Shown here in pieces: positions 44,513 through 55,770 of a stretch of 64,000 bases of DNA. Position 1 is the stretch's first letter; each line of letters starts with the position of its first letter. Source of the DNA: Syntrophomonadaceae bacterium (GTDB lineage: Bacteria > Bacillota > Syntrophomonadia > Syntrophomonadales > DTU052); NCBI GenBank assembly GCA_012729505.1, contig JAAYDA010000029.1, forward strand, positions 50,430 to 114,429, written 5' to 3'. The position numbers were made by a program, and so were the translations under genes. The notes beneath the pieces were generated by a model. It was given only the letters and a program-made list of their open reading frames with translations. It ran no database searches and was not told where the DNA came from.

Positions 44513-45049
44513 TTACTCAGAATCTTGTTCAGTATTAATAATACATATATCAGGCAGATTCCGATACTGCTCAGCGTAATCTAATCCATATCCGACAACG
44601 AAATGATCGGGAATTGAAAAACCATTGTAATCAGGTATCACCAATACCCGACGGCGGCTGGGCTTGTCCAGGAAGGTGCATACTTTTAATGACCGGGGAC
44701 GGCGCCGCTGCAAAACACCCAGAATAAATTTAAGGGTCGTTCCGGAGTCAATAATGTCTTCAACTACAATAACATTCTTTCTTTCAATGGGTTGCTCAAG
44801 ATCCTTAAGAATTCGGACCTCTCCGGAAGATTCAGTAGTCATACCATAACTGGATACATCCATGAAATCCACCTTAACCGGTATGTCCAAATAGCGTACA
44901 AGATCGGCAAGAAAAACAAAGGAACCTTTCAGAATACCAACAACCAGGACTTCCGCTCCGGCAAAATCCCGATTTATTTGGGCTGCCAGTTCCTTGACCC
45001 GTTCCCGAATCTGTTCCTCAGATAACAAAACCTCTAGTGTTTCAGTCAT
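44513..45049 (-). CDS. hpt: Hypoxanthine phosphoribosyltransferase
   Basis: Salvages hypoxanthine and guanine with PRPP. The 178 residues contain the PRPP loop VVEDIIDSGTTLKF and the family opening LSEEQIRERVKELA. ATG 45049 follows GGGGGAGATAGG. It is the first gene of the hpt-guaA operon. Confidence 0.94.
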   Translation of the reverse strand: MTETLEVLLSEEQIRERVKELAAQINRDFAGAEVLVVGILKGSFVFLADLVRYLDIPVKVDFMDVSSYGMTTESSGEVRILKDLEQPIERKNVIVVEDIIDSGTTLKFILGVLQRRRPRSLKVCTFLDKPSRRRVLVIPDYNGFSIPDHFVVGYGLDYAEQYRNLPDICIINTEQDSE

Positions 45050-45071
45050 CCTATCTCCCCCTCTAGAGTGG

Positions 45072-45101
45072 ATTATAGCAAGCTATGCTGTATAATGTCA
45101 A
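45072..45101 (-). promoter_or_regulatory. Promoter of hpt-guaA
   Basis: Minus strand TTGACA (45096-45101), 18 bases, TATAAT (45072-45077). Both boxes are perfect. Confidence 0.85.
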
Positions 45102-45141
45102 AAAATAGGCGTCTGAGGAACAGATTCAGCTCTATGGATAA

Positions 45142-45837
45142 TCATTGGATTTCCGGCTTATTTACCGCAATCTTCTTATCAAAATCATAGAAGCCCACCT
45201 GTAAACGCAGGAATGTTTCAGAGTTATTTTTGCTGGTTGCAGAAAGGCTGGCTCTTCTGATCACCTTATCATTTATGTCGATACACACACTGTATTCGAA
45301 AGCCTGCCACAAAACCTCCATCAGCTCATTTTCTACACTGGGTTTACAATTAACAATCATACAGCGCTGCCCGTCAACATTTTCCCACCCGGCATTTTGA
45401 ACTTCTCCGATACTCTTGAAGTTAAAATTGGAAAGAGGATCCAATTCCGATATCAGCACTTTACTTGAATTCGTCTGATCATCTTTAATGACCATCCAGC
45501 GTTTAGAAAAGGGATCCCAATTATAGATAGCATCATCAAAATGGTAAATATCAATTTGAGTCTTGACCATCTCTCCTTTGATATGAATATTGCCCTCGGC
45601 GCTCTTTTCTCCTTCAACCTTGCTTATCAATTCCCGGCGGCCTTCCACCAGAAGAGCTGATTCCAGGGAATATCTGAAACTTTTGGTGGCGGCAGTTTTT
45701 TCAAGAGATTCAATCAGCAATTCCCGAGGATCAATTTTGCTTTCCTGGATCCTCTCTACCAACCCGAATGAGGATACGGCTATTACAATTGCTATGATTC
45801 CAATTGCAATAGCGGCTAACCACCACCTTTTCTTCAT
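45142..45837 (-). CDS. Membrane-anchored protein of unknown function
   Basis: 231 residues. One N-terminal membrane anchor (KKRWWLAAIAIGIIAIVIAV) with the rest outside the cell. The extracellular part alternates beta strands with Lys/Glu-rich turns, has two cysteines (RCMIVNCKP) and lacks a lipobox. The pattern recalls the LolA/RseB-like folds of many Firmicute surface proteins. ATG 45837 is preferred over TTG 45846. It reads divergently from glnA. Confidence 0.6.
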   Translation of the reverse strand: MKKRWWLAAIAIGIIAIVIAVSSFGLVERIQESKIDPRELLIESLEKTAATKSFRYSLESALLVEGRRELISKVEGEKSAEGNIHIKGEMVKTQIDIYHFDDAIYNWDPFSKRWMVIKDDQTNSSKVLISELDPLSNFNFKSIGEVQNAGWENVDGQRCMIVNCKPSVENELMEVLWQAFEYSVCIDINDKVIRRASLSATSKNNSETFLRLQVGFYDFDKKIAVNKPEIQ

Positions 45838-45985
45838 CAGCCACAACCTCTCTCTTTTTGCTTACATTCTATTAGCCGGAAGAATCGTTTATGCCCGCCG
45901 GCCGTCTGACTATAGGACTGCCGCAATTCAACTGTATTCTAATAAGCCTTTAACGCAATCACTTTCTTTTAAGAAAACGTTCTGC

Positions 45986-45991
45986 TATAAT
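45986..45991 (+). promoter_or_regulatory. Extended -10 promoter of glnA
   Basis: TGC-TATAAT on the plus strand, with a perfect -10 box and the extended TG motif, about 50 bases before the glnA start. The -35 region is weak, as is usual for this class. Confidence 0.6.
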
Positions 45992-46039
45992 TTTGAACGA
46001 ATTAAAGCCTTTAAGAGGTTGTATGGAGGATGAGGGAAA

Positions 46040-47464
46040 ATGTTTGAGTCATTTAGACAAGCCAAAGAATACTGCGCTGCTAATGGCATTCAGATGGTGG
46101 ATTTTAAAATGATTGACTTAATCGGGCGCTGGCGCCATTTGACCATTCCGGAAGGACGTTTCACAGAGCGGATTATGACCGAAGGCATCGGGTTTGACGG
46201 TTCCAATTATGGATTTGCACCAGTAGAAAAAAGTGACATGGTGTTTATACCGGATCTTTCCACCGCCATCCATGATCCCTTCGTAAGCATCCCCACCCTG
46301 TCCATGATAGGAGATATCTTCGTTATTGATTCACCTCACCGCCGTTTCGATCAGGATCCCCGCGCCGTCGCAACCAAGGCTGAAGAATACATGCGGTCTA
46401 CCGGTATTGCTGACGAAATGAGAACCGGTCCGGAATTTGAGTTTTATGTTTTTGATCATATAAGCTACCAAGTGAAACCAAATATTAGTAGTTTTGAAAT
46501 TGATGCTGTTCAGGCAGAATGGAACAGCTCAGATTATCCCAATCTGGGTTACAAAATTCCCGCTAAAGGCGGATATCATATTGCTCCTCCTATGGATGTG
46601 GCTTATGACCTGCGCAGCAGAATGTGTATGCTGCTGGAGGAAAGAGGTGTCCCGGTTAAATATCATCACCACGAAGTGGGCGGTCCCGGTCAGATGGAAA
46701 TCGAAGTTGAGTTTGGCGGTATGCGGGAGATGGCTGATAAAACCATGTTGATAAAATATATCATCAAAAACACAGCTTTTGCCGAAGGCAAGACCGCTAC
46801 CTTTATGCCTAAACCTGTCTTCGCCGAGGCCGGCAACGGTATGCATGTTCATATGCATCTGTTTAAAAATGGCAAGCCCCTGTTTTATGATGCCGATGGC
46901 TATTCTCAGTTAAGTCCGCTAGCACTCAATTTTATTGGCGGAATCCTGCATCATTCCCCGGCTCTATGTGCTTTAACCGACCCCAGTACTAATTCCTACA
47001 AGAGATTGGTTCCCGGCTATGAGGCGCCGGTCAGCATTTGCTTTGCCACCGCCAATAGAAGTGCGGTTATCAGAATTCCCGACTATGCCAAATCCCCGGA
47101 GAGCAAACGCTTTGAATATCGTTCATCAGACGCTACCTGCAATCCGTATTTTGCCTTCTCGGCCATCTTGATGGCCGGTCTGGATGGAATTCAACAGAAT
47201 ATCGATCCTGTAGCGGCAGGCTTCGGTCCTTATGACGTAAACCTCTACAATCTGTCCAAAGAGGAACAGGTCAAGATTAAATCGATGCCCACCTCTCTTG
47301 ATGCGGCTCTGGACGCCCTGGAAAAAGATCATGAATTCCTGCTAAAGGGCGGAGTCTTCTCGAAGCGATTGCTGGAAATCTGGATTGAAAAGAAACGGCA
47401 GGAAGCCAAGCAAGTCAGCCAAATCCCTCATCCACAGGAATTTGCCCTTTACTACGACTTATAA
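46040..47464 (+). CDS. glnA: Glutamine synthetase, type I
   Basis: Makes glutamine from glutamate, ammonia and ATP. The 474 residues are longer than the usual 444 of the Firmicute GSI-alpha type and nearer to the GSI-beta length. The Mg-site and substrate motifs are present: GFDGSNYGFAPV, TGPEFEFYVFD, FMPKPVFAEAGNGMHVHMHL and NRSAVIRIP. VNLYNLSKEE lies at the place where beta-type enzymes carry the adenylylated Tyr (NLYDLP), so a modifiable Tyr may be present. ATG 46040 follows GGAGGATGAGGGAAA. Confidence 0.93.
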   Translation: MFESFRQAKEYCAANGIQMVDFKMIDLIGRWRHLTIPEGRFTERIMTEGIGFDGSNYGFAPVEKSDMVFIPDLSTAIHDPFVSIPTLSMIGDIFVIDSPHRRFDQDPRAVATKAEEYMRSTGIADEMRTGPEFEFYVFDHISYQVKPNISSFEIDAVQAEWNSSDYPNLGYKIPAKGGYHIAPPMDVAYDLRSRMCMLLEERGVPVKYHHHEVGGPGQMEIEVEFGGMREMADKTMLIKYIIKNTAFAEGKTATFMPKPVFAEAGNGMHVHMHLFKNGKPLFYDADGYSQLSPLALNFIGGILHHSPALCALTDPSTNSYKRLVPGYEAPVSICFATANRSAVIRIPDYAKSPESKRFEYRSSDATCNPYFAFSAILMAGLDGIQQNIDPVAAGFGPYDVNLYNLSKEEQVKIKSMPTSLDAALDALEKDHEFLLKGGVFSKRLLEIWIEKKRQEAKQVSQIPHPQEFALYYDL

Positions 47465-47485
47465 TAACCGAATCCTGAAATCATC

Positions 47486-47520
47486 AGGTCGCCTTCTCTT
47501 GCAGAGGGCGACCTGTTTTT
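47486..47520 (+). terminator. Intrinsic terminator of glnA
   Basis: AGGTCGCC pairs with GGCGACCT around a short loop, followed by GTTTTT, 22 bases after the glnA stop. Confidence 0.88.
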
Positions 47521-47550
47521 GATCATATGGATAACTGTTCATTGGGCTGA

Positions 47551-48393
47551 CTAAACCTTTAAGAAACAGGCCCCGATTAGACCGGGACCGGTATGTACTC
47601 CCAGCGCCGGGCTAATATCTCCGAAAACCTTTTCCTTTATATTGGGCAGCTTTTCCAGCCGTTCTTTCAGTTTCATGGCCTCTTCATATGCCCCGCCATG
47701 ACAAATCCCTAATTTGATCGAATCCTTTGCTGCCGCATTTTCAATTATCTCCGCCAGCTTATTAATAGAATTTGCTCTGCCTCTGGTCTTAAAAGCAGTA
47801 AAGTATTTACCATCATCATCACAAGAAATAATAGGCTTTATATTGAGAAGATCTCCTAATACCGCCTCGACCTTGCCGATGCGCCCGCCCTTTTTAAGGT
47901 ACTCCAAAGTCTCTATTACATAATAGATCCCAATTCGCGGCTGCCGCTTACGAACGTTTGCCACCACTTGGGAAAAAGCAAACCCCCTGCTGATATCCCG
48001 GGCCGCTTCCCGCACCTGCAGACCTAAAGCAATCCCCAATACCTTGGAATCATACATTTCAATTTTCAGCTTTGACTCCTGGGCCATCATCTTAACCGCA
48101 TCAAAAGTCCCGCTCAGTCCACTGGACAAATGCATAGCCAGTACGTTGGTGAAGCCCTCGGCCTTGATATTCTCAAACATATGCTTTATCTCACCCAAAC
48201 CGGGCATGGCCGTAGTAGGAATCCTCTCCGGCATTTGGCTATAGACATCTTCAGGCTGGATGTCAACCCGGTCGGAAAACTCCTCGGTTCCGTAAACCAC
48301 CTTTAGTGGCAGAACACGAATGTTGAATTCCCTGATTATCTCCTGGGAGAGATCACAGGCACTATCGGTTAGCAGGGCGATTTTTTCTTTCAA
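47551..48393 (-). CDS. DegV family fatty-acid-binding protein
   Basis: DegV/FakB-like proteins bind a fatty acid, in some species as partner of a fatty acid kinase. The 280 residues open IALLTDSACDLSQEI and contain TTAMPGLGE and the glycine-rich LSSGLSGTFDA, which are the ligand-binding motifs. It is a single gene with no kinase gene beside it. Confidence 0.9.
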   Translation of the reverse strand: MKEKIALLTDSACDLSQEIIREFNIRVLPLKVVYGTEEFSDRVDIQPEDVYSQMPERIPTTAMPGLGEIKHMFENIKAEGFTNVLAMHLSSGLSGTFDAVKMMAQESKLKIEMYDSKVLGIALGLQVREAARDISRGFAFSQVVANVRKRQPRIGIYYVIETLEYLKKGGRIGKVEAVLGDLLNIKPIISCDDDGKYFTAFKTRGRANSINKLAEIIENAAAKDSIKLGICHGGAYEEAMKLKERLEKLPNIKEKVFGDISPALGVHTGPGLIGACFLKV

Positions 48394-48463
48394 TTTACTA
48401 TCTCCTTAAGCTTTGTTGTCTTAATTTAATTATATTAGCAACATTTGGGTGAAGAGACAAGCT

Positions 48464-48503
48464 TTAAAAATCAGAATGGCTTCCGGGTAAACCGAAAGCC
48501 ATT
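48464..48503 (-). terminator. Intrinsic terminator of groEL
   Basis: On the minus strand AATGGCTTTCGG pairs with CCGGAAGCCATT around TTTAC, with one G-U pair, followed by CTGATTTTTAAA. It lies about 55 bases after groEL. Confidence 0.82.
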
Positions 48504-48557
48504 TCAAATCGATAACGTTAGATTGTTATTCTTCTATTCTCAGCCGATTAATCCGTC

Positions 48558-50572
<2,015 letters not shown>

Positions 50573-50703
50573 TTTTCAATTATAATAATAGGCAAGAGCT
50601 GGCCTGAATCGCAAATCTCATTGTTGCTTCCTGAGGTCAAATACCTTCAATTAGTATTGTTTACCTCTCCATTTCTTTCTATTCCTTCTCTTGCCTCATT
50701 ATT

Positions 50704-51192
50704 TCATTTTCTTCCACATTCTTCGCTTCTGCCTAAGAGGGTATCCAGTCCGTGCCCCAAAGGTTCCAGTACCGCCTCCAGCGACTCCCGCACCCCTTTG
50801 GGACTTCCCGGCAGATTGATAATCAGGCTTCTTCTCCTGATGCCCGACATGGCCCGGGACAGCATGGCCCGGGGAGTCTTTTCCAAGTTGGCAGCCAGCA
50901 TAGCCCCGGCTATGCCGGGAACCACTTTATCAACCACCGCCCAGGTTGCTTCAGGAGTAACATCTCTTGGCGCAAATCCCGTTCCGCCTGAAGTAAGAAC
51001 CAGATTCAGCTTAAGATTGTCACACATATAAATAAGCTGTTCCTGGATGAGTGCACGCTCATCCGCAACGATGTGATAATATTCAACCGTACCGAAATCA
51101 GCCAGAATCTCCTTGATCACTGGTCCACAGAGATCTTCCCGCTCACCCCGGGAACCTTTATCACTAACTATGAGCACACCTATTGTGAACAT
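50704..51192 (-). CDS. mog: Molybdopterin adenylyltransferase-type protein MoaB/Mog
   Basis: Activates molybdopterin by adenylation before molybdenum insertion, or acts as the related MoaB. The 162 residues show VLIVSDKGSRGERED, the signature LTSGGTGFAPRDVTPEA and LPGSPKGVRE. It is the last gene of the moa operon, 17 bases after the moaC fusion. Confidence 0.88.
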   Translation of the reverse strand: MFTIGVLIVSDKGSRGEREDLCGPVIKEILADFGTVEYYHIVADERALIQEQLIYMCDNLKLNLVLTSGGTGFAPRDVTPEATWAVVDKVVPGIAGAMLAANLEKTPRAMLSRAMSGIRRRSLIINLPGSPKGVRESLEAVLEPLGHGLDTLLGRSEECGRK

Positions 51193-51209
51193 AACCTCGC
51201 CATCTCCCC

Positions 51210-52133
51210 CTAACTGCTTTCTAAGGCCCGAATTGAGTCGCCGTTATTAACAATTCCGCCCTTTATTACTCGGGTAAATATACCCTCTCGGGGCATTACA
51301 CAATCCCCCACCTGTTTTCGAATAGCGCAGCCCTCATGACACTCCTTGCCAATCTGAGTAACCTCCAGCTCCGCCTCCGGCCCTACCATAATGCGGGTAC
51401 CAATGGGCAATTCCCATACTTTGATCCCTTCAACAGTAAGATTTTCTGCAAAATCTCCATAGTTTATATCTATTCCCCGCCCCCTCATCCTGTCCACGCT
51501 ATCTAACGAAAGGAGGCTTATCTGACGATGCCAGTTTCCGGAATGGGCATCCCCTTCAATTCCATGTCCCTCTATTAGCCTGGCCTGCCCTACATCCTTC
51601 TTCTTTTCACCTTTTTGGCCGCTGATACATACTGCCAGGACTTTTCCTTCCATGCTTGTTTCCCTCCTTATTTGGTGTCCACTTTTGCCCCCCGACTTTT
51701 CCAGCAAGGCAATTCCCTCTATTCTCATCCATCGGTCCACCGCCTTGCACATATCATATACGGTAAGTGCGGCTACAGATACTGCTGTCAGAGCTTCCAT
51801 CTCCACCCCGGTTTTCCCGGTAGTTTTGACTTGGGCTTCAATATTAAGATATCTTTCCCCAGAATAAGGCTTAAAGCTGATATCAACGGAAGTAAGATTA
51901 AGGTTGTGACACATGGGAATAAGGTCCGCAGTTTTTTTGGCCGCCATTATTCCGGCAACCTGGGCAACGGCCAGAACATCCCCTTTCTTTATCCCGCCAC
52001 GTTCTATCAACTCCAGGGTTGAGGATTCCATATACACCTTGGCCACAGCCCGGGCCACCCTTTCGGTATCGGACTTTGCACTTACATCCACCATCCGGGC
52101 CCGGCCTTCCTGGTTGATATGCGTCAAACCCAT
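51210..52133 (-). CDS. moaC: Fusion of MoaC and a MOSC domain
   Basis: 307 residues with two domains. The first 157 are MoaC, which forms cyclic pyranopterin monophosphate: [10 protein letters not shown] and [20 protein letters not shown] are visible. The last 130 are a MOSC domain, a fold used for carrying or inserting activated sulphur near molybdenum enzymes: [12 protein letters not shown], then [20 protein letters not shown] with its conserved cysteines. I chose ATG 52133 because GGGGGG lies eight bases before it; it begins five bases after moaA. Confidence 0.9.
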   Translation of the reverse strand: MGLTHINQEGRARMVDVSAKSDTERVARAVAKVYMESSTLELIERGGIKKGDVLAVAQVAGIMAAKKTADLIPMCHNLNLTSVDISFKPYSGERYLNIEAQVKTTGKTGVEMEALTAVSVAALTVYDMCKAVDRWMRIEGIALLEKSGGKSGHQIRRETSMEGKVLAVCISGQKGEKKKDVGQARLIEGHGIEGDAHSGNWHRQISLLSLDSVDRMRGRGIDINYGDFAENLTVEGIKVWELPIGTRIMVGPEAELEVTQIGKECHEGCAIRKQVGDCVMPREGIFTRVIKGGIVNNGDSIRALESS

Positions 52134-52137
52134 AGCT

Positions 52138-53118
52138 TTACCCCCCAATCTGGAACATTTTCCGATCCTTTTCTCCCCAAGCCCGCTCACCCATTAAATG
52201 CTTGTCGGGTTTGGCCAAGATAGTCTCCATCATTATCCTTTTTATTACTTCATCATCACATCCATTGCGCAATGCCGCCATCAGATCCCTTTCCTGGCCG
52301 TCATAAAGACATGCCCTCAGCTTGCCATCGGCGGTAAGACGCAACCGGTTACATTCCCGGCAGAAATGATTGCTCATAGGAGAAATGAATCCCACCGAAC
52401 CTTGTCCGCCTTCCATGTAGAAATATTTAGCCGGCCCATTGCCCCGGCTGATTTTACCCGGCTTAAGCGAGTAACGCTGCGCAATAATATTATATACCTC
52501 TTCATTTTTTATGATTTTCTGACTGTTCCAATATTCAACTTCACCAACGGGCATAAATTCAATAAACCTGATATGAACAGGCCGATTATATGCCATATCA
52601 CAAAAATCCAAAATCTCATCTTGATTAAATCCCCCGATGATGACAGTATTCACTTTGACCGGGTGAAAGCCTTCCTTGATAGCCATTTCCAGCCCATTCA
52701 CAACCTTTTGCAGTTCTCCCCCCCGGGTGATGAAACGGTAGCGATCCGGCCTAAGGGTATCAAGACTCAAATTAACTCGATTGAGGCCGGCCTTCTTTAA
52801 TACGGCGGCTTGATCTGCAAACAATAGTCCGTTAGTAGTAATGGCAATATCATCTATCCGGGGAATCCGGGAAATCCCTTGCACAAGTTGGGCAAGATTT
52901 CGTCTGATCAGGGGTTCACCGCCGGTCAAACGAACTTTCCTGATACCAAGCTCTGAACCAACCCTGACAATTCTTTCAATTTCCTCAAGGCTCAATATGT
53001 CATAATGCTCCTTGAGCGAAATCCCTTCCACAGGCATACAGTAGCGACAGCGCAGATTACAGCGATCAGTAACGGAAATACGAAGATAGTTTATTTCTCT
53101 GTTCAATCGATCCAGCAC
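52138..53118 (-). CDS. moaA: GTP 3',8-cyclase (radical SAM)
   Basis: First enzyme of molybdopterin synthesis. The 326 residues hold the radical SAM cluster motif CNLRCRYCM, the C-terminal second cluster ligands ([19 protein letters not shown]), and the required C-terminal Gly-Gly (FQIGG). It precedes the moaC fusion in a compact operon. Confidence 0.96.
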   Translation of the reverse strand: MLDRLNREINYLRISVTDRCNLRCRYCMPVEGISLKEHYDILSLEEIERIVRVGSELGIRKVRLTGGEPLIRRNLAQLVQGISRIPRIDDIAITTNGLLFADQAAVLKKAGLNRVNLSLDTLRPDRYRFITRGGELQKVVNGLEMAIKEGFHPVKVNTVIIGGFNQDEILDFCDMAYNRPVHIRFIEFMPVGEVEYWNSQKIIKNEEVYNIIAQRYSLKPGKISRGNGPAKYFYMEGGQGSVGFISPMSNHFCRECNRLRLTADGKLRACLYDGQERDLMAALRNGCDDEVIKRIMMETILAKPDKHLMGERAWGEKDRKMFQIGG

Positions 53119-53229
53119 CTGACATCCTCCGTTCTTAACCGAGACGCTTCAAAATATAATCCTTGGAAAAACCTCTGATCAACTTTTCCTTCTGTACAGC
53201 TTTCAAGCAGCTGGTCTTATGGCTGCCTT

Positions 53230-53418
53230 TTAGAAACAGCCCAGCTCGCAGGCGGTAATCTTGATTTTCAACTCATTGCACAAATCTCCCACCTGCCGAT
53301 AAGGAACCTTTATCTCTTCCGCTATCTGACGTGCCACCGTACAACTCATTTTTCCATCCTGGGATCTTTCTTTAAGGAGAATCGTAATTTTTTCCCGTTT
53401 TTCTTGGTCTGATGACAT
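53230..53418 (-). CDS. Small conserved-looking protein at the head of the moa operon
   Basis: 62 residues. The centre reads like a short winged or plain helix-turn-helix (SCTVARQIAEEIKVPYRQVG) and the end is ITACELGCF, with two cysteines that could bind metal. I recall similar unnamed proteins near molybdenum or formate genes in Clostridia but cannot name a function. ATG 53418 follows GGAGGTGTATTT. A terminator-like hairpin stands directly before that site. Confidence 0.65.
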   Translation of the reverse strand: MSSDQEKREKITILLKERSQDGKMSCTVARQIAEEIKVPYRQVGDLCNELKIKITACELGCF

Positions 53419-53430
53419 AAATACACCTCC

Positions 53431-53455
53431 AAAAAAAGCACCGGACAAGGGTGCC
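53431..53455 (-). terminator. Terminator-like hairpin in the moa operon leader (possible attenuator)
   Basis: On the minus strand GGCACC and GGTGC enclose CTTGTCC and are followed by seven T bases, immediately before the ribosome site of the 62-residue gene. An upstream TTATTAT/ATAATAA pairing could compete with it. A terminator at this place usually signals regulated read-through. Confidence 0.6.
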
Positions 53456-53724
53456 GTAATATTATTATGTTCCCTATAACTATAATAACCGCATTCCCAC
53501 CATAGTCCCAATGAAATAGTGGAAATCAGGTTCATTACCAAGCTAACTGGTATTATACTATAATGCGCTTGATTTCAACAGTTTTCCGGCAGTTATCGCG
53601 CTAATTCCGAATGCAGCCTAACATGTCGTATAAGCTTTGGCTAATTTTGCATATGTTTTTAAAACGGATGAATCTATACTTATTATGTTAGTATTAATAA
53701 GTAGCATAAAGGAGGTGACCAGCT
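53456..53724. other. Divergent intergenic region, moa operon / nfeD
   Basis: AT-rich. On the minus strand it contains TTGAAA-15-TATAAT near 53555-53581, a possible promoter for the moa operon with a short spacer. On the plus strand the AGGAGGTGACC ribosome site of nfeD lies at its end. No gene is seen, and it does not match the Moco RNA motif as I know it. Confidence 0.4.
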
Positions 53725-54153
53725 TTGAGTTATATGGCTTGGCTTATTATTGGAATAGGTTGCGTCATTATAGAAATTGCTACGGTGGGATTTTGGTTTT
53801 TATGGTTGTCAATTGCGGCACTTACCCTCAGCCTCCTGACTTGGTTGCAGGCAGTAACATCACTGCCGGCACAGATCATTATTTTTGGAATAATTACCAT
53901 ATCCCTGATTATATTTACCCGTCCTTTGGTGCAAAAATTTGTTAAGACAGATGAAGTGAAAAGTAATGTAGAAGCTTTAGTCGGTGTAACCGGTATTGTA
54001 ACGGCGGAAATTGATCCTCCCCATACCGGTCAAGTTAACCTGCAGGGAGAGATTTGGACCGCAAGGGCCAACGAACCCCTGAGCCAAAACGAAAAAGTCG
54101 TGGTTAAATCGGTAGAAGGGGTTACCCTTAATGTGGAACCTTTTAAGGAATAA
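53725..54153 (+). CDS. NfeD family membrane protein
   Basis: 142 residues: two or three N-terminal membrane helices (LIIGIGCVIIEIATVGFWFL and the next hydrophobic segment) followed by a cytoplasmic OB-fold domain (GVTGIVTAEI, GQVNLQGEIWTA). NfeD proteins are encoded next to SPFH proteins and partner with them, as here. The start is TTG 53725, eight bases after GGAGGT. Confidence 0.9.
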   Translation: MSYMAWLIIGIGCVIIEIATVGFWFLWLSIAALTLSLLTWLQAVTSLPAQIIIFGIITISLIIFTRPLVQKFVKTDEVKSNVEALVGVTGIVTAEIDPPHTGQVNLQGEIWTARANEPLSQNEKVVVKSVEGVTLNVEPFKE

Positions 54154-54169
54154 AACGGAGGTGTGATTT

Positions 54170-55075
54170 ATGGATTGGTTTGTCTGGGTACTGTTAATTT
54201 TTGTCCTCATCGTTCTTTTCCGTTCCATCAAGATTATTGGACAAGCAACTGTGGGGATCGTTGAACGTTTGGGCAAATTCCACGGCAGAGCTGAGCGGGG
54301 AATCAACATCATTGTTCCCATCATTGACCGCTTTCGCGCCATAGTTGATTTAAGGGAACAGGTAGTTGACTTTCCACCCCAGCCAGTAATAACAAAAGAC
54401 AATGTCACCATGCAAATAGATACTGTAATTTATTATCAAGTTACCGACCCATTTCGCTATATTTATGAAATCGCCAACCCCTTGATGGCAATTGAAAACT
54501 TGACTGCTACTACCCTGCGTAATATAGTGGGTGACCTTGAACTGGATGCCACCCTGACTTCACGGGATGTGGTAAATACCAAGCTGCGGGTGGTACTGGA
54601 TGAAGCTACTGATAAGTGGGGCATCAAGGTAAACCGGGTTGAGCTTAGGAATATCATGCCCCCCCAGGACATTCAGCAGGCTATGGAAAAACAAATGCGG
54701 GCGGAACGAGAAAAACGTGAATCAATCCTGCGTGCAGAGGGTCTAAAGTCCGCTGCCATTCTAACTGCGGAAGGAGAAAAACAATCTGCAATCCTCCAGG
54801 CGGAAGGAGTGAAAGAAGCAACCATACTTCAGGCGGATGGTGAAGCCCAAGCATTGCTTAAAGTTCAGAAAGCCTTTGCCGACAGCCTCGTCATGATTAA
54901 AAATGCCGGGGCAGATGAAAAGGTTATCGCCCTGAAATCCCTGGAAACTATTAAAGAAATGGGTGATGGAACTGCAACCAAATTATTTATCCCCTCAGAT
55001 TTAGCAGGTCTGGGCGGTGCCTTGGGAGCATTAAAGGAGATATGGAGTGATAAACCTGATCCCTCCTCCGACTAA
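54170..55075 (+). CDS. SPFH/stomatin-like membrane protein
   Basis: 301 residues. An N-terminal membrane segment (FVWVLLIFVLIVLF) is followed by the SPFH domain (IVERLGKFHGRAERGINIIV, ITKDNVTMQIDTVIYYQV) and an Ala/Glu-rich coiled coil with repeats of the form SAILTAEGEKQ. Such proteins form large membrane rings that organise microdomains. ATG 54170 follows GGAGGTGTGATTT. It forms an operon with nfeD. Confidence 0.93.
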   Translation: MDWFVWVLLIFVLIVLFRSIKIIGQATVGIVERLGKFHGRAERGINIIVPIIDRFRAIVDLREQVVDFPPQPVITKDNVTMQIDTVIYYQVTDPFRYIYEIANPLMAIENLTATTLRNIVGDLELDATLTSRDVVNTKLRVVLDEATDKWGIKVNRVELRNIMPPQDIQQAMEKQMRAEREKRESILRAEGLKSAAILTAEGEKQSAILQAEGVKEATILQADGEAQALLKVQKAFADSLVMIKNAGADEKVIALKSLETIKEMGDGTATKLFIPSDLAGLGGALGALKEIWSDKPDPSSD

Positions 55076-55110
55076 TCTCCCCAAATAAACAAAAAGAGAT
55101 GTTTTCATAG

Positions 55111-55154
55111 AGGCTGTCCCAAATCCAAAAACGGTAAGGGTCAGCCTTTCTTTT
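55111..55154 (+). terminator. Intrinsic terminator after the SPFH gene
   Basis: AGGCTG-T-CCC pairs with GGG-T-CAGCCT with one T-T mismatch, followed by TTCTTTT. Confidence 0.75.
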
Positions 55155-55183
55155 GATCCAAAATGGTCCTGCGGCCATCAGTC

Positions 55184-55741
55184 TTAAGGGCAGGTCAATA
55201 TCTCTTTATCAGTTACTAACATATGTAAGGGTACATCCCTAATCGTGGGAAAGGTGTCCTCCGCCAACTGAAAATGGTAAGCAACCCCACACAAACAGAC
55301 CGAATCCCTTAGCTTAGGGAGAAAACGATCATAGTAACCCTTGCCATAACCAAGGCGATTGCCCCGGCGGTCAAATACTAATCCCGGCACCAGCACCGCA
55401 TCAATCCTCTCCGGTGGAAACACCTTCCCCAAAGGCTCCTTGATTCCAAAAGGTCCCCGGCCCATTGTTGCCCAGTCAGTAAATAAAACCCCTTCCAACT
55501 GATCTCCCTTAACCCGAGGCAGAATAATTCCCTTTCCCAGCCCCAGCTGCTCCTGCCAATAGCAATTTATGTTGACTTCATTGCCAAAAGCGGCATAGCA
55601 CATAATATTTTGGGCATCCTGCAGAAAAGACAGACCTTTTAAACTGGAAACTATAAGCCCGCTGCGGCTTTCCACTTCCTGCGGACTCAGCGCTGACCGT
55701 AATGTCCGGATTTCCTCCCGCAGCCTTTGTCGTCTATCCAT
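55184..55741 (-). CDS. 5-formyltetrahydrofolate cyclo-ligase
   Basis: Converts 5-formyl-THF to 5,10-methenyl-THF with ATP, returning it to the one-carbon pool used by PurN and PurH. The 185 residues include the signature [15 protein letters not shown] and the N-terminal KxxxR-like helix. ATG 55741 follows GGAGGTTAGGTC. Confidence 0.93.
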   Translation of the reverse strand: MDRRQRLREEIRTLRSALSPQEVESRSGLIVSSLKGLSFLQDAQNIMCYAAFGNEVNINCYWQEQLGLGKGIILPRVKGDQLEGVLFTDWATMGRGPFGIKEPLGKVFPPERIDAVLVPGLVFDRRGNRLGYGKGYYDRFLPKLRDSVCLCGVAYHFQLAEDTFPTIRDVPLHMLVTDKEILTCP

Positions 55742-55770
55742 GACCTAACCTCCCTCCGAGCCCCCGGCTT

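Noticed and set aside
45050..45141. Guanine riboswitch upstream of hpt-guaA
   Set aside because: The conserved purine aptamer core is absent and the leader is too short; only a promoter is visible.
53456..53580. Moco RNA motif upstream of the moa operon
   Set aside because: The leader is AT-rich and lacks the long GC stems of that motif.
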